NCBI GenBank assembly: GCA_038502055.1
Contig: JAXRKN010000045.1
Span: forward strand, 9,537,501 to 9,601,500
Origin: Tanytarsus gracilentus
Lineage: Eukaryota; Arthropoda; Insecta; Diptera; Chironomidae
Reading direction: 5' to 3'
DNA length: 64,000 bases
Within the stretch, counting starts at the first letter, position 1. Each line of letters begins with the position of its first letter. Shown in pieces: positions 10,206 to 28,576 of this stretch. The notes beneath the pieces were generated by a model that saw only the letters and a program-made list of their open reading frames with translations, was not told the DNA's origin and did no database searches. The translations under genes were made by a program, and so were the position numbers.

Positions 10206-12638
10206 ATGGCTCCGAATTCTGTGGATATTCAAACACCTGAAAGTGAAATTGAAAAGGATAAAAATGAAAATGGTAATTTATTATTTTATTGAAATTTTAC
10301 ATGCATTAATTTTCAGACACTAAATTTTAATTTTAAACTTAAACATTCGATTGAAAATTTAATAAATTAAAAGTTTCTAAAATCGGGTTTTTTATCTCAC
10401 TTAAAGTCTTATGATTAATTTTTTCTTGATAAAAAATTGTCGATATTTTTAATTTTTAATCGCAAACGTATAAAAATTTAAATTTTGCAATGCCAAATTC
10501 TTAAAACTTATTATCCTTGAAAAGGACAAAAATCACTTGAGAGTTCCACGATAACTCAAAAACTAGTCTAATAAATTATTTTACAAAAGACCTTGAACAA
10601 GTCACAAGAAACGTCTCTGCTGTCTGTAAATATCATTTCCATTTCGAGTTTGCCACCATGCTGCAAAAAATCTTCTTGCCGGTTTTATTAGCCTCTACAT
10701 TGACCTTAAAAACTAGATGAAGACAATGAGATGTAAATTGAGAAATGCTGTAAAAATATTTCAAGATTACATTTTCATGAATTAATTTATTAATTTGTGA
10801 TTTTTTGAATTAAAGTTTTAAAATATTTTTAAATTTAAAAAAATCAATTATTTTCTCACGACAATTTATTGTGCATTTATTTCTCAATTAGCAGTTCCAA
10901 AATGCTCGCGAGCCAATTTACACCTCAAGTGACAACTTTCAAGTGAAAAAGTTTTGAGAAAATATTTTTTCAATAATTTGCAATTCCACATTTGACTTTT
11001 TCTTCTTTTTATCGAAAAAACTTAATAGTAAATTTATTTCATTCTAAAATTTTACGGATCTTTTTATTTCCTCCTTAAACCAGTTGCGGATAACGAAAAC
11101 ACAAATATTAATCAAACAGAAATTACCGAAATTCCCGTCGAGCAAGAACCGGAATATAAAGTTGTTCTTCGATGGCGTAACATCATCGCCTTCATTTATT
11201 TGCATATTTTTTCGGTCTATGCACTTTTTGATCTACCACGTTGTTGGACGACCTACCTTTATCAATTTGCATTAGCGGTATTCATTGGGTGAGGTTATGG
11301 ATGCTCTTTCACTTTCACAAAAAAAAAATATTTAATTTTTATTCAAAAGCTTTGGAACAACAGCTGGCAGTCATAGGCTTTTTACACATCGAACTTATCG
11401 AGCAAAACCATTTTTAAGATGGTGCTTAATCTATCTTCAAACGATGGCCGGACAAGAGCCGATTTATAGATGGGTGAGATTAAAACAAAATTAAATATTT
11501 TAAGAAATTAATAATTTCTTTTAAGGTTCGCGATCATCGAGTGCATCATAAATTTACAGACACAAATGCAGACCCGCACAACTCAAAACGTGGATTTTTC
11601 TTCTCGCACATGGGATGGTTGTGTATGCAAATGAAATTAATTCAATAAACATGAAAGATAATTTTTTAAAATTCTCAATAGGTTGCCGTAAGCATCCGGA
11701 TGTTGCAAAATATGGAAAACTTATCGACATGAGTGACTTGGAAAATGATAAAGTTATTCAGTTTCAAAGAAAGTGAGTTGATTTTAATTAAGACTATTAA
11801 TTAATTAATTATTCTCTTTTAAGGATTTACACACCAGCAACATTTATTTTCTCAATGATCATTCCAACTCTGCTGTGCATGTGGATGGGCGAACATTGGT
11901 GGCCGGCATGGAATTTTAATGTCTTTAGGTACACAACAGGATTGCACATTGTGTGGTTGGTAAACTCAGGAGCTCATAAGTGGGGAATGAAGCCATATGA
12001 CAAGTAAAAATTAATTTTAATTAAAAAATATTTTAAAATTAAACATAAATTTTTAGAAACATGTCACCAACAAACACATACATAGTGTCGATACTTGCGT
12101 TAGGCGAAGGATGGCACAATTATCATCATGTAATTAATGATTGATTAAATTAGAACTCAATTAAAAGTTAATTTTCAGGTTTTTCCATGGGATTACAAAA
12201 CAGCCGAGTCATCGAAGTATTGGTTTAATCCAACCACGCTTTTCATTGATGTTTGCGCTTTGTTAGGTAATTAAATGAAATTAAATTGTTGTTTACAATA
12301 TTTTAAATTCATTTTAAATTAATTTATTATCAGGTCTCGCAACTGATTTAAAAACCGTCACACCTGACATGATAAAATCAAGAGTTCTCAGAACTGGCGA
12401 CGGCTCTCATGAGTACGCAAAATTAGCTCAAAAAGATGCAGAAGCTGCAGTTCCAATTGAATCCAAGAATAATAAAGAGTCAATTAGAGATACCGAGCAC
12501 TTTTGGGGATTTGGTAAGAAAAAAATATTTAATTGAAATAATTTCAAAACTTTCACAACTTTATTTTTTGCAGGCGATAAAGAAATGACGGAGGAGGATA
12601 TGAAAAATGTCGTCATTCTTAAAAGAGAACTTGACTAA
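10206..12638 (+). CDS. Acyl-CoA delta-9 desaturase, cluster copy C
   Basis: Ten coding exons: 10206-10272, 11084-11288, 11350-11473, 11526-11622, 11682-11772, 11824-12003, 12057-12129, 12179-12266, 12334-12513 and 12574-12638 (1170 nt, 389 residues). It is the most intron-rich member of the cluster, with introns near 50-70 nt apart from an 811-nt first intron. The N-terminus MAPNSVDIQTPESE resembles that of copy D (MAPNSMSD). The histidine boxes are HRLFTH, HRVHH and HNYHH; the exon junction lies just after the last box and before VFPWDYKT. The region GWLCCRKHPDV spans a junction where only one donor keeps the frame. The tail reads HFWGFGDKEMTEEDMKN. It is a probable functional enzyme; substrate unknown. 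Confidence 0.92.
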
Positions 12639-13859
12639 AATTTTTAATGGATTTATCAAAGCTTAAGATAGGCTAAAGTGCAATTAAAACGTAATTTAGG
12701 GTCCAACAACCTTCACCATTACGTCTGTAAATTTTAAATCAACCATGTCTTTCGGTGGTTAATTTACTTCTTCTCGTAACCTTCAAAACCTTCTGGTAAA
12801 AATTGAACTTTTCTTCTAAAAAATTCCACAAAATTGTTTTCATCCATCAATTCAAGAAAAAGCTTCAAAAAATTCATCGATTGTCGACGTAATCTATTAA
12901 TCATCTACGCACATTTCTTTTGTGAGATTTCTTTTGTAACAAATATTTGATGTACATAATTTTCTGTCAATGCCATGGATCAGCAATTTATGTGCGTTAT
13001 ATGCGTACATAAAGCATAATCTTTTTCCTCTGTTAATGTAGTTGTAATTGCTCCGAAAAAAAAATAGAAATAAAAAAATAGATTTCATCACAAAAATTAT
13101 TGCCTTTTTTACTCAACCACGTGTAGAGAAATGACTTTTTGAGATTAAAACTTTTTATATGCGCGAATTTAATTTTTGCGATGATATAAGTGCATTAATA
13201 AAGTGAAAATGTTATCACTGAACATGCATGATGATGTAAGAGTGTGATTTTTAATTGTTTTGTATAATCTTTGAAAATTTCTTTAATAATTTCGTTAATA
13301 AATTTTTTTTTAATTCGAAATTTCTTTGAACCTACTCCAAAAAATTGAAATATTTTCCATCTCAAAAAAATATTCAAAGCTATAAAATCTAAAACTTAGC
13401 AAATTTTTGCTCATATTCGAAAATATTTACTGCACGTGCATCAACACGATACATTTTCACCATCCAAAAAATATTTAAGCCTCAAACACTCTCTCAATCT
13501 CTAAAATGTTGATTTCGCCATGAGTTGCAGAAAAAAACATTCATTGTCTATCTAATACGAAGGTCATTAGACCGTGAGGCAATGATTTTTTTGGACAATT
13601 ACTTACTAGAGATTTTCTTCGCTTCGAACATCTACTCTCGCACTTAATTCTCTGCTGAGGTATTTTGTCTATGAACTTTATACGAATGTTGTGTTCAACA
13701 AGCGACATTGAGTGCGCATGAATTGATGAATGAAAGATGATCGCACTTGTGCAAGGAGGAAAATTTTGGCTGTTTAATTAAATCACAGTTGGCGAGTTTA
13801 AAAATTTTTCTTTCATTATTCGAAAAAATTTTTACGACAACGTCAAAATTTTTGTGAAG
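12639..13859. other. Spacer between desaturase C and the cyclophilin-like gene
   Basis: AT-rich spacer with no supported exon on either strand. The small minus-strand open frames here have random-looking composition. Promoter of the next gene is expected near its right end. Confidence 0.5.
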
Positions 13860-15029
13860 ATGAAGACAGCCGACAGAATATTTAAGGAACTCGTGCACAT
13901 TGAGAGCATGAAAGGAACAGTTTGGGATGATCGAAATCGAGATTTAGCTTATAAAGATCATCGAAATGCGATGAAGAAGATTGAGAAGAAAGTCGATAAT
14001 GATTGTCCAGTAATAGCGACAAAAAAGTTTTTTCCACAAATTAAATACATCGCGAAGCAGTGGAAGATGGAAGAGAGAATTCGAACAAATATTTTGATCC
14101 TAAAGAGCATCAATAAAATTCAACGGTCAAGGGTAAAAAAATACTTTCAAAGGGGAAAAATTAAAAATATTTAAAATTTCAGGGCAACATCGATAACTTC
14201 AATTCTAAAACATCTTATCTAGAGAAAATGCGAAAAATTCAAAAGAGAGATAATGAGTACAAAATAATTGAACGAATTAACAAAGTTCATAAGAAAATTC
14301 TATCAGAAACGGTGAGTTAAAAAAATAATTTATTGCAAAACAAAATTGATTCATGCGTCACGATAAATTTCCCAGGTTCCAAAGGTTGAACTAACACATG
14401 ATTTACTCAAACGCTTTTACGAAGTTGATCGAAGAGCAATTTACATGGCCGCAAAATATCAAATTGTTCTCAACAGTCTTAAGCATCCGAAAATGAGGAG
14501 GTTTGAAGCTCCAAAGGGACCAAGGTAAAAAATCTTATAATTAAATAATTTAAATTAATTTTTTTCTCAAATTAGAGTTTTTATGGACATTTTAAAAAAA
14601 GATGGAAAATTCTTCGGTCGACTCGAAATTTTAATTTTCCACAAGAAAGTCGCCAAAGAAGTTTTAGACTTTTTTCTCGAGCATTGTCGAAATTCATATA
14701 AAGACTGTTACATCCATAAGATCATGAAAAATCTCTTCATAGAAACCGGCGATGTTGAGAGTACAAAACAAATTTATCCTCGAACATTTCCAAACGCACC
14801 AACTCACGACCGTGATGGAACACTCTCGATGAAACTGAATGAAGATGGAAGTCTCTCACCTAAGTTCACAATAACAATGCAGCCAATGAAGATTTTTGAT
14901 AAAGATCAGATCGTAATTGGGCGAGTTATCGATGGAAATAATTATTTAATAGATCTCGATGCACATGGAACAAAGTTTGGCGTACCCGAGAGGATGTTCT
15001 TCATAACTGTCTCAGATATTAAAAATTAA
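13860..15029 (+). CDS. Divergent cyclophilin-fold protein with a basic N-terminal region
   Basis: Exons are 13860-14132, 14183-14311, 14376-14524 and 14576-15029 (1005 nt, 334 residues). Residues 1 to about 180 are charged and probably helical (for example KIEKKVDNDC, KQWKMEERI, EKMRKIQKRD). From about 183 a cyclophilin-type fold is visible: RVFMDILKKDGKFFGRLEI.. aligns with the family's VFFDI..GEPLGR opening, then IHKIMKNLFIETGD aligns with the active-site strand. There the catalytic Arg is Lys, the Phe is Leu and the Gln is Glu, and the Trp further on is not kept, so prolyl isomerase activity is unlikely. I infer a structural or scaffolding role, as in other insect cyclophilin-like proteins. 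It sits on the same strand as the desaturases but is unrelated to them. The start is the ATG at 13860. Confidence 0.75.
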
Positions 15030-15352
15030 AATTTACGCAAAACTCTTCCTAATTAATTTTTTTTATGTAGTCCATTACAAATTATGTGCATGTGTTTCAA
15101 GGTGAAATGCTTACAGATGATTGTGATTTAAGTGCTAGTGAGGAAATTTTTGTTATTCACTTTAAACGACTTACTCGCTCGTGTGCTCCGTGGTTGGTCT
15201 TTCTTATTATTTTTAACAAGAAAAGATTTAGTTAAAAGGTGATGACGGCAGGGGATGAAAACTTTTAAAATTAATTTTGTTGCGTTGCAAAATAAAATTT
15301 AAAAATTTAACGTTTTTTTGGTTTTAAAATGTTTGAACCCTTTGTCGACACT

Positions 15353-15358
15353 TTTATT
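15353..15358 (-). terminator. AATAAA polyadenylation signal of the 69-residue gene
   Basis: A canonical AATAAA on the minus strand begins 8 nt after the stop codon of the small gene at 15367-15664. It supports transcription of that gene with a very short 3' UTR. Confidence 0.6.
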
Positions 15359-15366
15359 AAATTAAT

Positions 15367-15664
15367 TTACACAAAAATAATTCCAGAAAAAAGAGCGATC
15401 GCAACAATTGTGAGGAAATATACACGCGCAAAGATTATTGTGCGAAGATCGTGCTTGTATGTGCGGTACTTTATGGCAACGTAATCCTCATTAATTAATG
15501 AGAGAGTGAAAAAGTTCATTTGAAGATATCTTTTGACATAAAACATCGACCTTGAAAACAATTTTATGACTTACATGTAAAGATTTTCTTCGATACGTCT
15601 CATTTACGCGATCAGCGGGGTTTGGTGTGTGTCGCGTACTTTCATTCAATTCTTTTTGTCGCAT
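15367..15664 (-). CDS. 69-residue tail-anchored membrane protein, unidentified
   Basis: Minus-strand exons 15664-15575 (90 nt) and 15486-15367 (120 nt) join in phase 0 to give 69 residues. The junction has a CAT|GTAAGT donor and an acceptor preceded by the pyrimidine-rich TTTTTCACTCTCTC. The first 30 residues are hydrophilic (start MRQKELNEST); a basic, tyrosine-rich segment follows (KYRTYKHDLRT); the protein ends in one hydrophobic helix (VYFLTIVAIALFSGIIFV) at its very C-terminus. That is the layout of a tail-anchored protein of the ER or outer mitochondrial membrane. Codons are GC-richer than the neighbourhood, and an AATAAA follows the stop. I recognise no family. It is divergent from desaturase copy D, with about 585 bp between the two start codons. 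Confidence 0.7.
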
Positions 15665-16249
15665 GTCTCAAGTTATGAAATACTCTTTTGCGGAACAAAG
15701 TACGTGCATGTAAGTTTACGGATGAGTTTTTAAATTTAATTGTGTTTTTTAAAATAAAATTTAAAATGGAAAAATATTTAAGCAAAGTTTAACATTTTTT
15801 ACCACCTGGTAGGTCTCAAACTAATTAATTTTCTGCACTTGCTTGAAACTCCATTGATTCACATTAAGACCACCAAAAAAAATATGCTCTCAAGTCTCGA
15901 AAATACCACAACAAAAATCTGTAAAGCTACACGTGTATGATCTTTTTTTTCGGCTACCTCTCTTTGTACTTACGATCATAGTTGTGCTGTGAATTGCTCA
16001 ATAGCTGAGTGAGTGTTTGAACAGTCGACGAGTAAAAAAGCTTTTGCAGAAAGAAAAAAGTATTTACCAAAAATTTGTCTTTCAGTTCGACTAATGGAAG
16101 AGCCATTCGGAGTCTGATCGCGAAGTACAACGGACGTCGAAATTTATCCGGATTTTAAAGAGTTTTTTAAGTGAAGTGAATTTAAAATAAGAAAAAATAT
16201 TAAGTGCATAAAAATTGAAAAGGATTTTAGCTATAAAAAATAATAAGCA
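15665..16249. other. Divergent promoter region, 69-residue gene and desaturase D
   Basis: No coding exon. It must contain both divergent promoters and the 5' UTR of desaturase D (the last 100 bases are purine-rich leader). No clear TATA or initiator pair could be assigned. Confidence 0.45.
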
Positions 16250-21458
<5,209 letters not shown>

Positions 21459-21890
21459 TTTAAATTTTTGTTAGCTGAAAATTTTGTAAATTTTTTATAT
21501 CGTTGTGACTGGTTAAAGGGATTGTTAAAAATTTCTAAATCAAGATTTGAAATTTCTAAGATAATAAATTTTTTATAAATTTATAATTATAATTAAAAAA
21601 TTAAAGAGATTTTCAATTTAAGTTTTAATCTTTGTTGCATATGCATTCGGAAAAGTGTTGAAATTCTTGAATTTAAATTTCCGAACGTGCGGCAAAGTTG
21701 AATGCCCAGAAATAAGTCTGATATGTGAAAGCTTTTAATAAACTTTAAAAATTACATAAAATTTTAACCAAAAGAAATTGCATGTCAGGCAACGTTTTAA
21801 ATTGTAAATTTTTAGAAGTTTAGTCAAGGTTATGCAGTAGTTATTAATCAATGCAATAAATTTTTTACTTTTTATAGACGCAAAGTCTCT
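21459..21890. other. Convergent 3' spacer, desaturase D and eIF2B alpha
   Basis: AT-rich spacer between two converging genes; it holds only their 3' UTRs as far as I can see. Confidence 0.55.
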
Positions 21891-22984
21891 TTATTGATAT
21901 AACTTGATCAGTTCATCACTTACAGCACTCGGCGTGAGAATTCCTAAATCAGTAAAAATAAGTGTGATCAACAATGGAGCCGTGTAGTCGACAAGCGGAT
22001 GGAGTTTGTGGAAGTTCTCATCTTTTCTGTTGCTTTTAATAGGATATTTGTAGTTGTCGGGTAAATCACGTTGATTGAGTGGATAGAGACGAGAAAATTT
22101 AAAACTTTCTGTGAGCACATAAAAGGGCTTATTCATTTCCTTTGCACAAAGAGCCATTGTGTAGGTTCCAATTCGATTGATTACGCCACCAGATTCCATT
22201 ACACCTTCAGCGCCTAATTGAATAATACAAATTTTATTGTTTGAATAAATTAGCAATTTTTAATAACTCACCGCAGAAGACAAAGTCGATACTTTCCATG
22301 ATGTAACCAATAGCAGAGTCCAATACAAGCGTACACTCAATATTGAGTGCCCTCAAGTCCTCGACCATTTTTTCTCCTTGATTGTCGAGCGAAGACATCG
22401 TTACGTAGATATGAAAATGTTTATTCTGTGCTGCTGCCAATTTCACCGTTTCCAGCACGACCCTTGATCGAGAGTGAGTGAGAATTTTCTAGAAAAGGTT
22501 AAACACATTCGTGGCTTAATTAATTTTTAATAATTTAAGCTTTCTTACGCATCCATCAGTAATAAAATCAACAGCATATTTAGCTATGACATTTCTGCTG
22601 TCGAGAAGCTTCATCAGAAAGCTATGTCCTCGATTTAACATGATCTTCTTCACCTCATCCATAGTTTTGTCTTCAAGCAGTGGCGAAGCGAGAGTGATGA
22701 AGCATATGAAAAGATCACATGAAGAAACAACCGCAGTGATAGGTTTCCCACAGTTTTTAAGAACCTTAATCGCCTCCTTAATGGTGTCGACTAATCCCTG
22801 AATCGTGTTGACTGAACAAATATTTAATAAAAAAGATATTATAATGAATTATAATTAACTATTACTCACAATTTGTCTTCTCTAAAACCAACAGCAATGT
22901 CTTGATCGCAGCAATCCCATTAGATAAATTTTTATCTTCATTCACGATGCTAACAAAATATCGCTCAATCTCCTGATTATCCAT
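21891..22984 (-). CDS. eIF2B-alpha: Translation initiation factor eIF2B subunit alpha
   Basis: Regulatory subunit of the guanine-nucleotide exchange factor for eIF2; it senses phosphorylated eIF2 alpha in the integrated stress response. Minus-strand exons are 22984-22870, 22811-22549, 22488-22272 and 22213-21891 (918 nt, 305 residues, the same length as the human protein). The phases are consistent across all junctions. The protein starts MDNQEIERYF and ends AVSDELIKLYQ. Family landmarks are SRVVLETVKLAAAQNKHF, VLDSAIGYIMESIDFVFCGA, EGVMESGGVINRIGTYTMAL and PFYVLTESFKFSRLYPLNQ, followed by VDYTAPLLITLIFTDLGIL. No missing residue or truncation is apparent. Confidence 0.96.
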
Positions 22985-23932
22985 GATTGACTTTTAAATT
23001 CCTAGAACAAATTGACAGAAATTTTGAAATGATGACATAGTGAATTAAATCTTAAAATTGCTAAAAAGTAACATCTTGATCTTTTAGAGACTATAAATAA
23101 TTGAAAATTGATCGTGAACATTCGAGGTAAGTTTAATATTTTTAATGCGTTGTTTACTTATTTTTATGTTCTTTGAAGATTCATTTAATAATTAAATTGT
23201 TCAATAAAACTTAGCATTAATTAAAATAAACTATAATTTTTCAATTTCGCAATAATAATCAGATATTTCTTATAATTCACATAACATTCACTTTATTCAC
23301 TCATTAATGCATACCTTTAAGTTTGTCAGCACCTTAATTAATTAAAATCACCTCTAAATTCTAATAAATTCAAGAAAATTTAACTTTCCTCAATTTTTGT
23401 TTTGTCAACACCGGAAAAAAATTTGAATTTTGAAAAGCCGTTATAAAAAAGTCTTGGGAATAAAAGTTTGACCTCAAAAAATGCGCACAATTAATTTTTA
23501 TCGAAGGGTTCACAACTCAAAAAGTCTTGAAAAAATTCAGAAAAAATTTCATCAGATTTATTTAAATAAAGTCATTTCTGAGTGATTTCTGACAAGAATT
23601 CTTCAATTAACAGGTAAATAAGTCACTAAAGTTCGATAATGTCGTGAAATATAATCGTTTAACATGGTTGAAAGTGAATTAAAAGATAAAAATTAAATCT
23701 CTAGTCGCCATAACTTTTGCCAGTGACGTCGCAAAAAAAAAATATCATCCGTCCCTCTTAATTACAATTTTATTACCATATTATTATTTAATTTTCCTCT
23801 ATTGTCTCGTTTCAGTTCAAAATTCAAATAATACTGAGTTCAAGTGCAATATATTCAATTTATTAACGTGAGCGATTAGCGGAAAAAAGTGTGTGTATGC
23901 TTGGGATTATAGGCGATAAAATTTATTTTTGG
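22985..23932. promoter_or_regulatory. Divergent promoter region with a candidate 5' untranslated exon (+)
   Basis: Lies between the eIF2B alpha start and the long gene-free stretch. The right end has an exon-like stretch (about 23800-23932) closed by a good donor TTGG|GTGAGT at 23933. By position and strand it could be the first noncoding exon of the ZFAND5/6-type gene, whose leader exon begins at 36325. This is an inference with no transcript support. Confidence 0.4.
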
Positions 23933-26464
23933 GTGAGTACAGTCGTTATGAAGAAATCCAATTCGTATGCCACTCGTGTTGGCATTATCCTTTTCACGTG
24001 CAATTGCTTCTGGCAGCAACGTGAACCCTTTCTTCGATCATCCTTCGAACTTTTCATGCGAACTTGCGGTGTTTCGTCATGCTATCAAAAATAGCTCTCT
24101 TGATAAGCGACAAAAAATAATTCTCGAGACGACCTTTGAAATTTCTCAATTGTGGCCATTAGCGCTCTCACCGCATAAACCAAAAATTATAATAATTCTC
24201 ATGTTTCAATGCACCGAAAAAGAACCATAAAGATTTCATTATCATTCCTATGCAGTGAAAATATTCTCATTCTTAATAATATCAAATGATATGACTCGTA
24301 AAAATGGTATATTCACCGTCTTTCGTCACAGTGGTGAGCATGTTTGTGTAAAATGGTATATGTTATAGGGTTGCTTGTGAATGCAAGGTTAATATTATTT
24401 AGTATGTGGATTGATGGTTGAATAAAGGATATAGGTTTTGTGGTTGAAATTTTTCTTTTTTTTTTTTTTTTTTATATTTTCAAAAAATTGCAAACACGAC
24501 GAAACATTGTCACTGAATCCCAAAGCATGTTGGGGAGATACATAAAAGTGAAACACATGAGAGTGAATTTTTCGTGTGTGCATGTTCTATATGTAGAATA
24601 ATAGGCAACAACAATAACAAAAAGATTGTCGTCGTCGACGGCATATGAGCAGTGTATATATAAAAAAAATAAAACAAGGTCGCTGGCCTTCATTTTTTTT
24701 CGAAATAAAGTGACGAGTCAAAAACGTGGTGACAGTCGCAAAAATCGTGAAAACTCACACCTCAGTCGATGTGCTTTATTAGATCCTTTAGATTTTAAAC
24801 ATTCATTATGTGAGCTTTAACTTTGTGATATCTTTAATTGTTTAAATTAATTTCCGCGTTAATGAATACCCACATCAACCATCATCGAGTCAAATATCTT
24901 TCTCCCTCTCTAGACCATTCGACAAAGAACGATGATGAGATTTTCATCTTTTGTTTTATCATTTCCGTTTTTCTTTTCTCTTTTACTTTGAGAGTTCAAC
25001 GCGAAATCTTGCTCCAATTTCTGTCCATAAATTGCCGCAGCGAGAAAGAGAGTGAGACATATATTAGCTCGATAAACACAGATGAAGATTTTTTGCAGAA
25101 AAAAATAGTTTATTTTCATTTTCTCGCTCGAACATTCTCTCACAATCTCTGTTAGCATGTGACTGATGAGTGAGTTAAATTTTTTTTACGAGCACATATC
25201 GTCATTCGTCCTTCAGCTGCGAGATTAGAGAAAATTTGTACATTCTCAGAACATGAGCATGTCGCTTTTTTTATATTGCACCTAATGCATAGTAATTTTA
25301 TACTAACGGTTGATTGTTAATTTCTCTCACTAACTCCACCTCAAGGAGCATATTTCTCGAGAAATAAAAAAGAGTTTTATAGCACATTGTCTGACGATTT
25401 TAATTCTAGATTTAGTTAGTTTCGTTCAGTACGACATAAAGTTAGATTTTTTGCGCATTAAACTTAATTATTTCGTGAGCTCATAATTTTATAAAGTTTA
25501 TTGATTTTTTAAAGCGAATTTACAAAAAAAATGTGAGTGGAAGTTTTTAATTAAATTATGTTTAAAAGCTTTTATAGGGAGGATTAAAAGTGTTGTATAA
25601 AAGTCTCAAATTATCAATTTAATGAGAACAAATAACTTGAATTATTTATGGCGACAATTCTCCTCAGATGTACTGCTTAATTTACTTCTATTAATCACAT
25701 CGGGTTCATTCTTCTCGGGAAATTCCTAAAATAGCTCGCACAAAGAGTCCAAAGTCTAGTGCTTCCATGATGAAGAGTGAACAAAGAAAATCATCAAATT
25801 TCTTCAGCCACTAAATACATGCGAACCCTCTATAACTTTTCTATGAGTGACTTGCGAAAAAAAATCGTACTCATTAGAATATTCATTCAGTCGGATATAG
25901 TTAAGGATTCTATACGAGCACAACACGAAATTCAATTCACAATAAACGAGGATAAAAATCGCTAAGCTATTTTATTTCTTCTTCGTATAAATCTTCAAGG
26001 TAATTCCGCTTCCTCTCTCACTCACTCACGCTCTCTCATACACAACTAGAAGTCGATTGTTTGTTCACAGTATTTAGTATAGCATGCGGCACACAATCGT
26101 GAGTTCTCTCATAAAACGCAATTTTTTCTCCATACTAACCATTGTTGCGAGCGTTTTTCTTCTTATAGTCAGTAAAAGAGGTATAAAAAAGAAAAGTGAT
26201 ATAAAAATTATATTGCATTGCACCATCGCTGTAAATTATTGAGCTCTCTCGAGTACCATGCATAATGAGTATTTTTTTTTATTTCACTGCAACAATGTTG
26301 CTGCTGCTGCGCTCTCGTATTAGTCTTTTAATCTTGCAATGCATTTTTCATTTGCGCTTACAGCTCTGATCTTTTTGTGTTAATGCACATTGAAAGTCAT
26401 GCAAGAGGTGGAAAAATTTAAATTATAGCCATTAAGACTGTTAAGCTAATGAACTAGTAAAAGT

Positions 26465-26530
26465 TTCGATCCCTTGGGAGATTTGAACCTCGAACTGCGA
26501 TGATATCGAGAGTTGCTCAATCACATTTGT
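26465..26530 (-). other. Weak tRNA-like relic
   Basis: On the minus strand a B-box-like GGTTCAAATCTCC lies about 35 nt after an A-box-like TGATTGAGCAA, the spacing seen in tRNA genes. The T-arm stem pairs poorly and no acceptor stem is visible, so it is at best a tRNA pseudogene or the head of an old tRNA-derived SINE. Confidence 0.25.
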
Positions 26531-27874
26531 CAAAAAAAATATTGATGAGAATTATTTGTGTTTATAAGCAAGCATTTTAACAATCGCGACTGAAGAGATG
26601 TAGCAATAAAACATACGACCGAAGCGTGTGTAATTATCTGCGAAGATCATCTCGCTCGCTCTCTTTCGTCTCGTTCTGCCTCCCCTTTTTCTTATAAATA
26701 TTTTATTTCGCCTTTAGTCTTCTTCTTGATATTTGATGATTTATCTTTCATTCTTTGGCTGGCTTATTCGAAAGAGTTGAGAGAACACAACTCAGAATGT
26801 GTCTGTCTGGATTAATCGCGGAACTGTAAGACGACGGATGATTGAGCCATTTTTTTCTCTCTAGACGAGCTTAAAATTATTTTTCTAAAAATTTCCCCCG
26901 AAGTCAAGAAGAATTTTTAGAAGCCTTCCGAGAAAAACTTTTATAATCCATCGACTGTGCTCGGTAATCTCTCAATTTCTTATTTTTACGGTTGCCTCGC
27001 TTCTTTTATTCCTTCATTATTAGGAACGGAAGTGAGATTTAAGAGATTTTCGATTTTTCTAATTAAATTTCAATCGATAAATTTTTATGTTCATTTGAAA
27101 TTGAAAAAAAAATGTTCATTGCACGTTTCAGTGCTGTATGTTGATTATTAAAAAATTATTTCTTGTTAGATGACTTGCCTCGTGAAAAAAGGCAATTGTC
27201 AGTGGGGATTCTGGTTTTGCGCCTGTTAACGATAACTTGAGACCACCCTCTGGCCTCTAGCATTTAAAAGCTCATTTTAATCATAATTTTTATGTTGTAG
27301 GCTTTGAGCCAAAAAAATGTTTTACAATTTCTGGTTTTCAGCTCAACTGCCTAAAGAATTATTTACACTTGAGCAAATATCTGAATGATATTTCATCAGA
27401 AAAAAAGCGCCGAAACACTGATACGCAATTTGATCAGGTTATTAATGAAATTAATGACGTAGCCTTCCTTATCAATTTATATACTAAAAGAAATTTGCAT
27501 TTCCATAACGTGTCAATAGTGCAGTGTGTATTATTTGTTCATTCATCGCCGTTCAGCTTAGTGATAATGGCTGGCGTTCAAGGGTACTTGAGCTTATGAT
27601 GATTATGCGCTCGAGATGCTTCGCTTTCTTTCTCTTCATTGTCATCTTCAAGGAAATATCCAGGGGTATATAAATGAGAAATAGTTTTTTGTCCTTTACA
27701 AAAAAGTTAATAAATTTATAAACCTCAAAAATATAAAAATTTTAAGTATATAAAATTTATAAACTACTCCTGAAAATACCCTCTCCGTTTTTTATGATCA
27801 TCGTGTCATCTCTCGTATGATTCTTGTAAAATAAAGGCGCGCTCAATGACTAAGACGGAAGCGAGTGAGACCAG

Positions 27875-28576
27875 ATTGCTTTTTATATTTCTCTCAGTCA
27901 CTCTCTCGGTGTGTGAAGACTCATTTTTCGCTTTACTTAAGGAATTAGCAGTGACTCAATGTGAATTTCGTTGTTGAATGTTCTCGGGCTCAATGTTTTC
28001 AGCGAGTTTAACAAAGAAAGAAAAAAATATACACTGTTCTCTAATGTGTTAGTGCATGATTCGAATGATGATGAAAAATTTTTCGAATGGGGATTTCATT
28101 TTACATTTGAAAGTCGAGTTGCGAAGAGCTCAAGAGCAAGAAATAAAATTATCATTTAAAAGCAATTAAAAGTCGATGAAATCAGGCTAAAAATATTAAA
28201 ATTTATCTTGCTCTTCGTGTGGCTACGCGATAAAGTGAATAAAGTGGAGAAATTGAATGAGATTTCGATAGAAAATCGAACGAAAAAATTATTCATTTTG
28301 AAGTGCTATAAAAGAAGAAAAAAAAGTGAAACACATAAAGAAAAAAAATAATATAAAAGTTTCTAGAGAGGAAACAAAGAAAAATTTTATATTAAAAAAA
28401 TATTTTGATATAAATGTGCTGCAAGTCAGTTAAGACTATGTGGAAATAATCTACACACCTGCCCCCGTATAAAAAACATAAAAAAATATTTTTCCATACT
28501 TTGGATATACCCAAATACATAAGGATTTTTTACGCCTTACGGAAATTTAATTATATTTTCTTCTGTCTTTACGTAA
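27875..28576 (+). promoter_or_regulatory. Candidate alternative promoter and 5' exon
   Basis: TTTTTATATTTCTCTC is followed by an initiator-like TCAGTC and a GAGA cluster (about 27880-27912). An exon-like purine-rich stretch then ends in TTTAC|GTAAGTGC (donor at 28577). The order of TATA-like element, initiator and donor is what an untranslated first exon would show; the target would be the ZFAND gene. Not confirmed. Confidence 0.3.

Noticed and set aside
24838..25155. 105-residue open frame in the long gene-free stretch
   Set aside because: Composition follows base content, with overlapping frames of equal length on the other strand.
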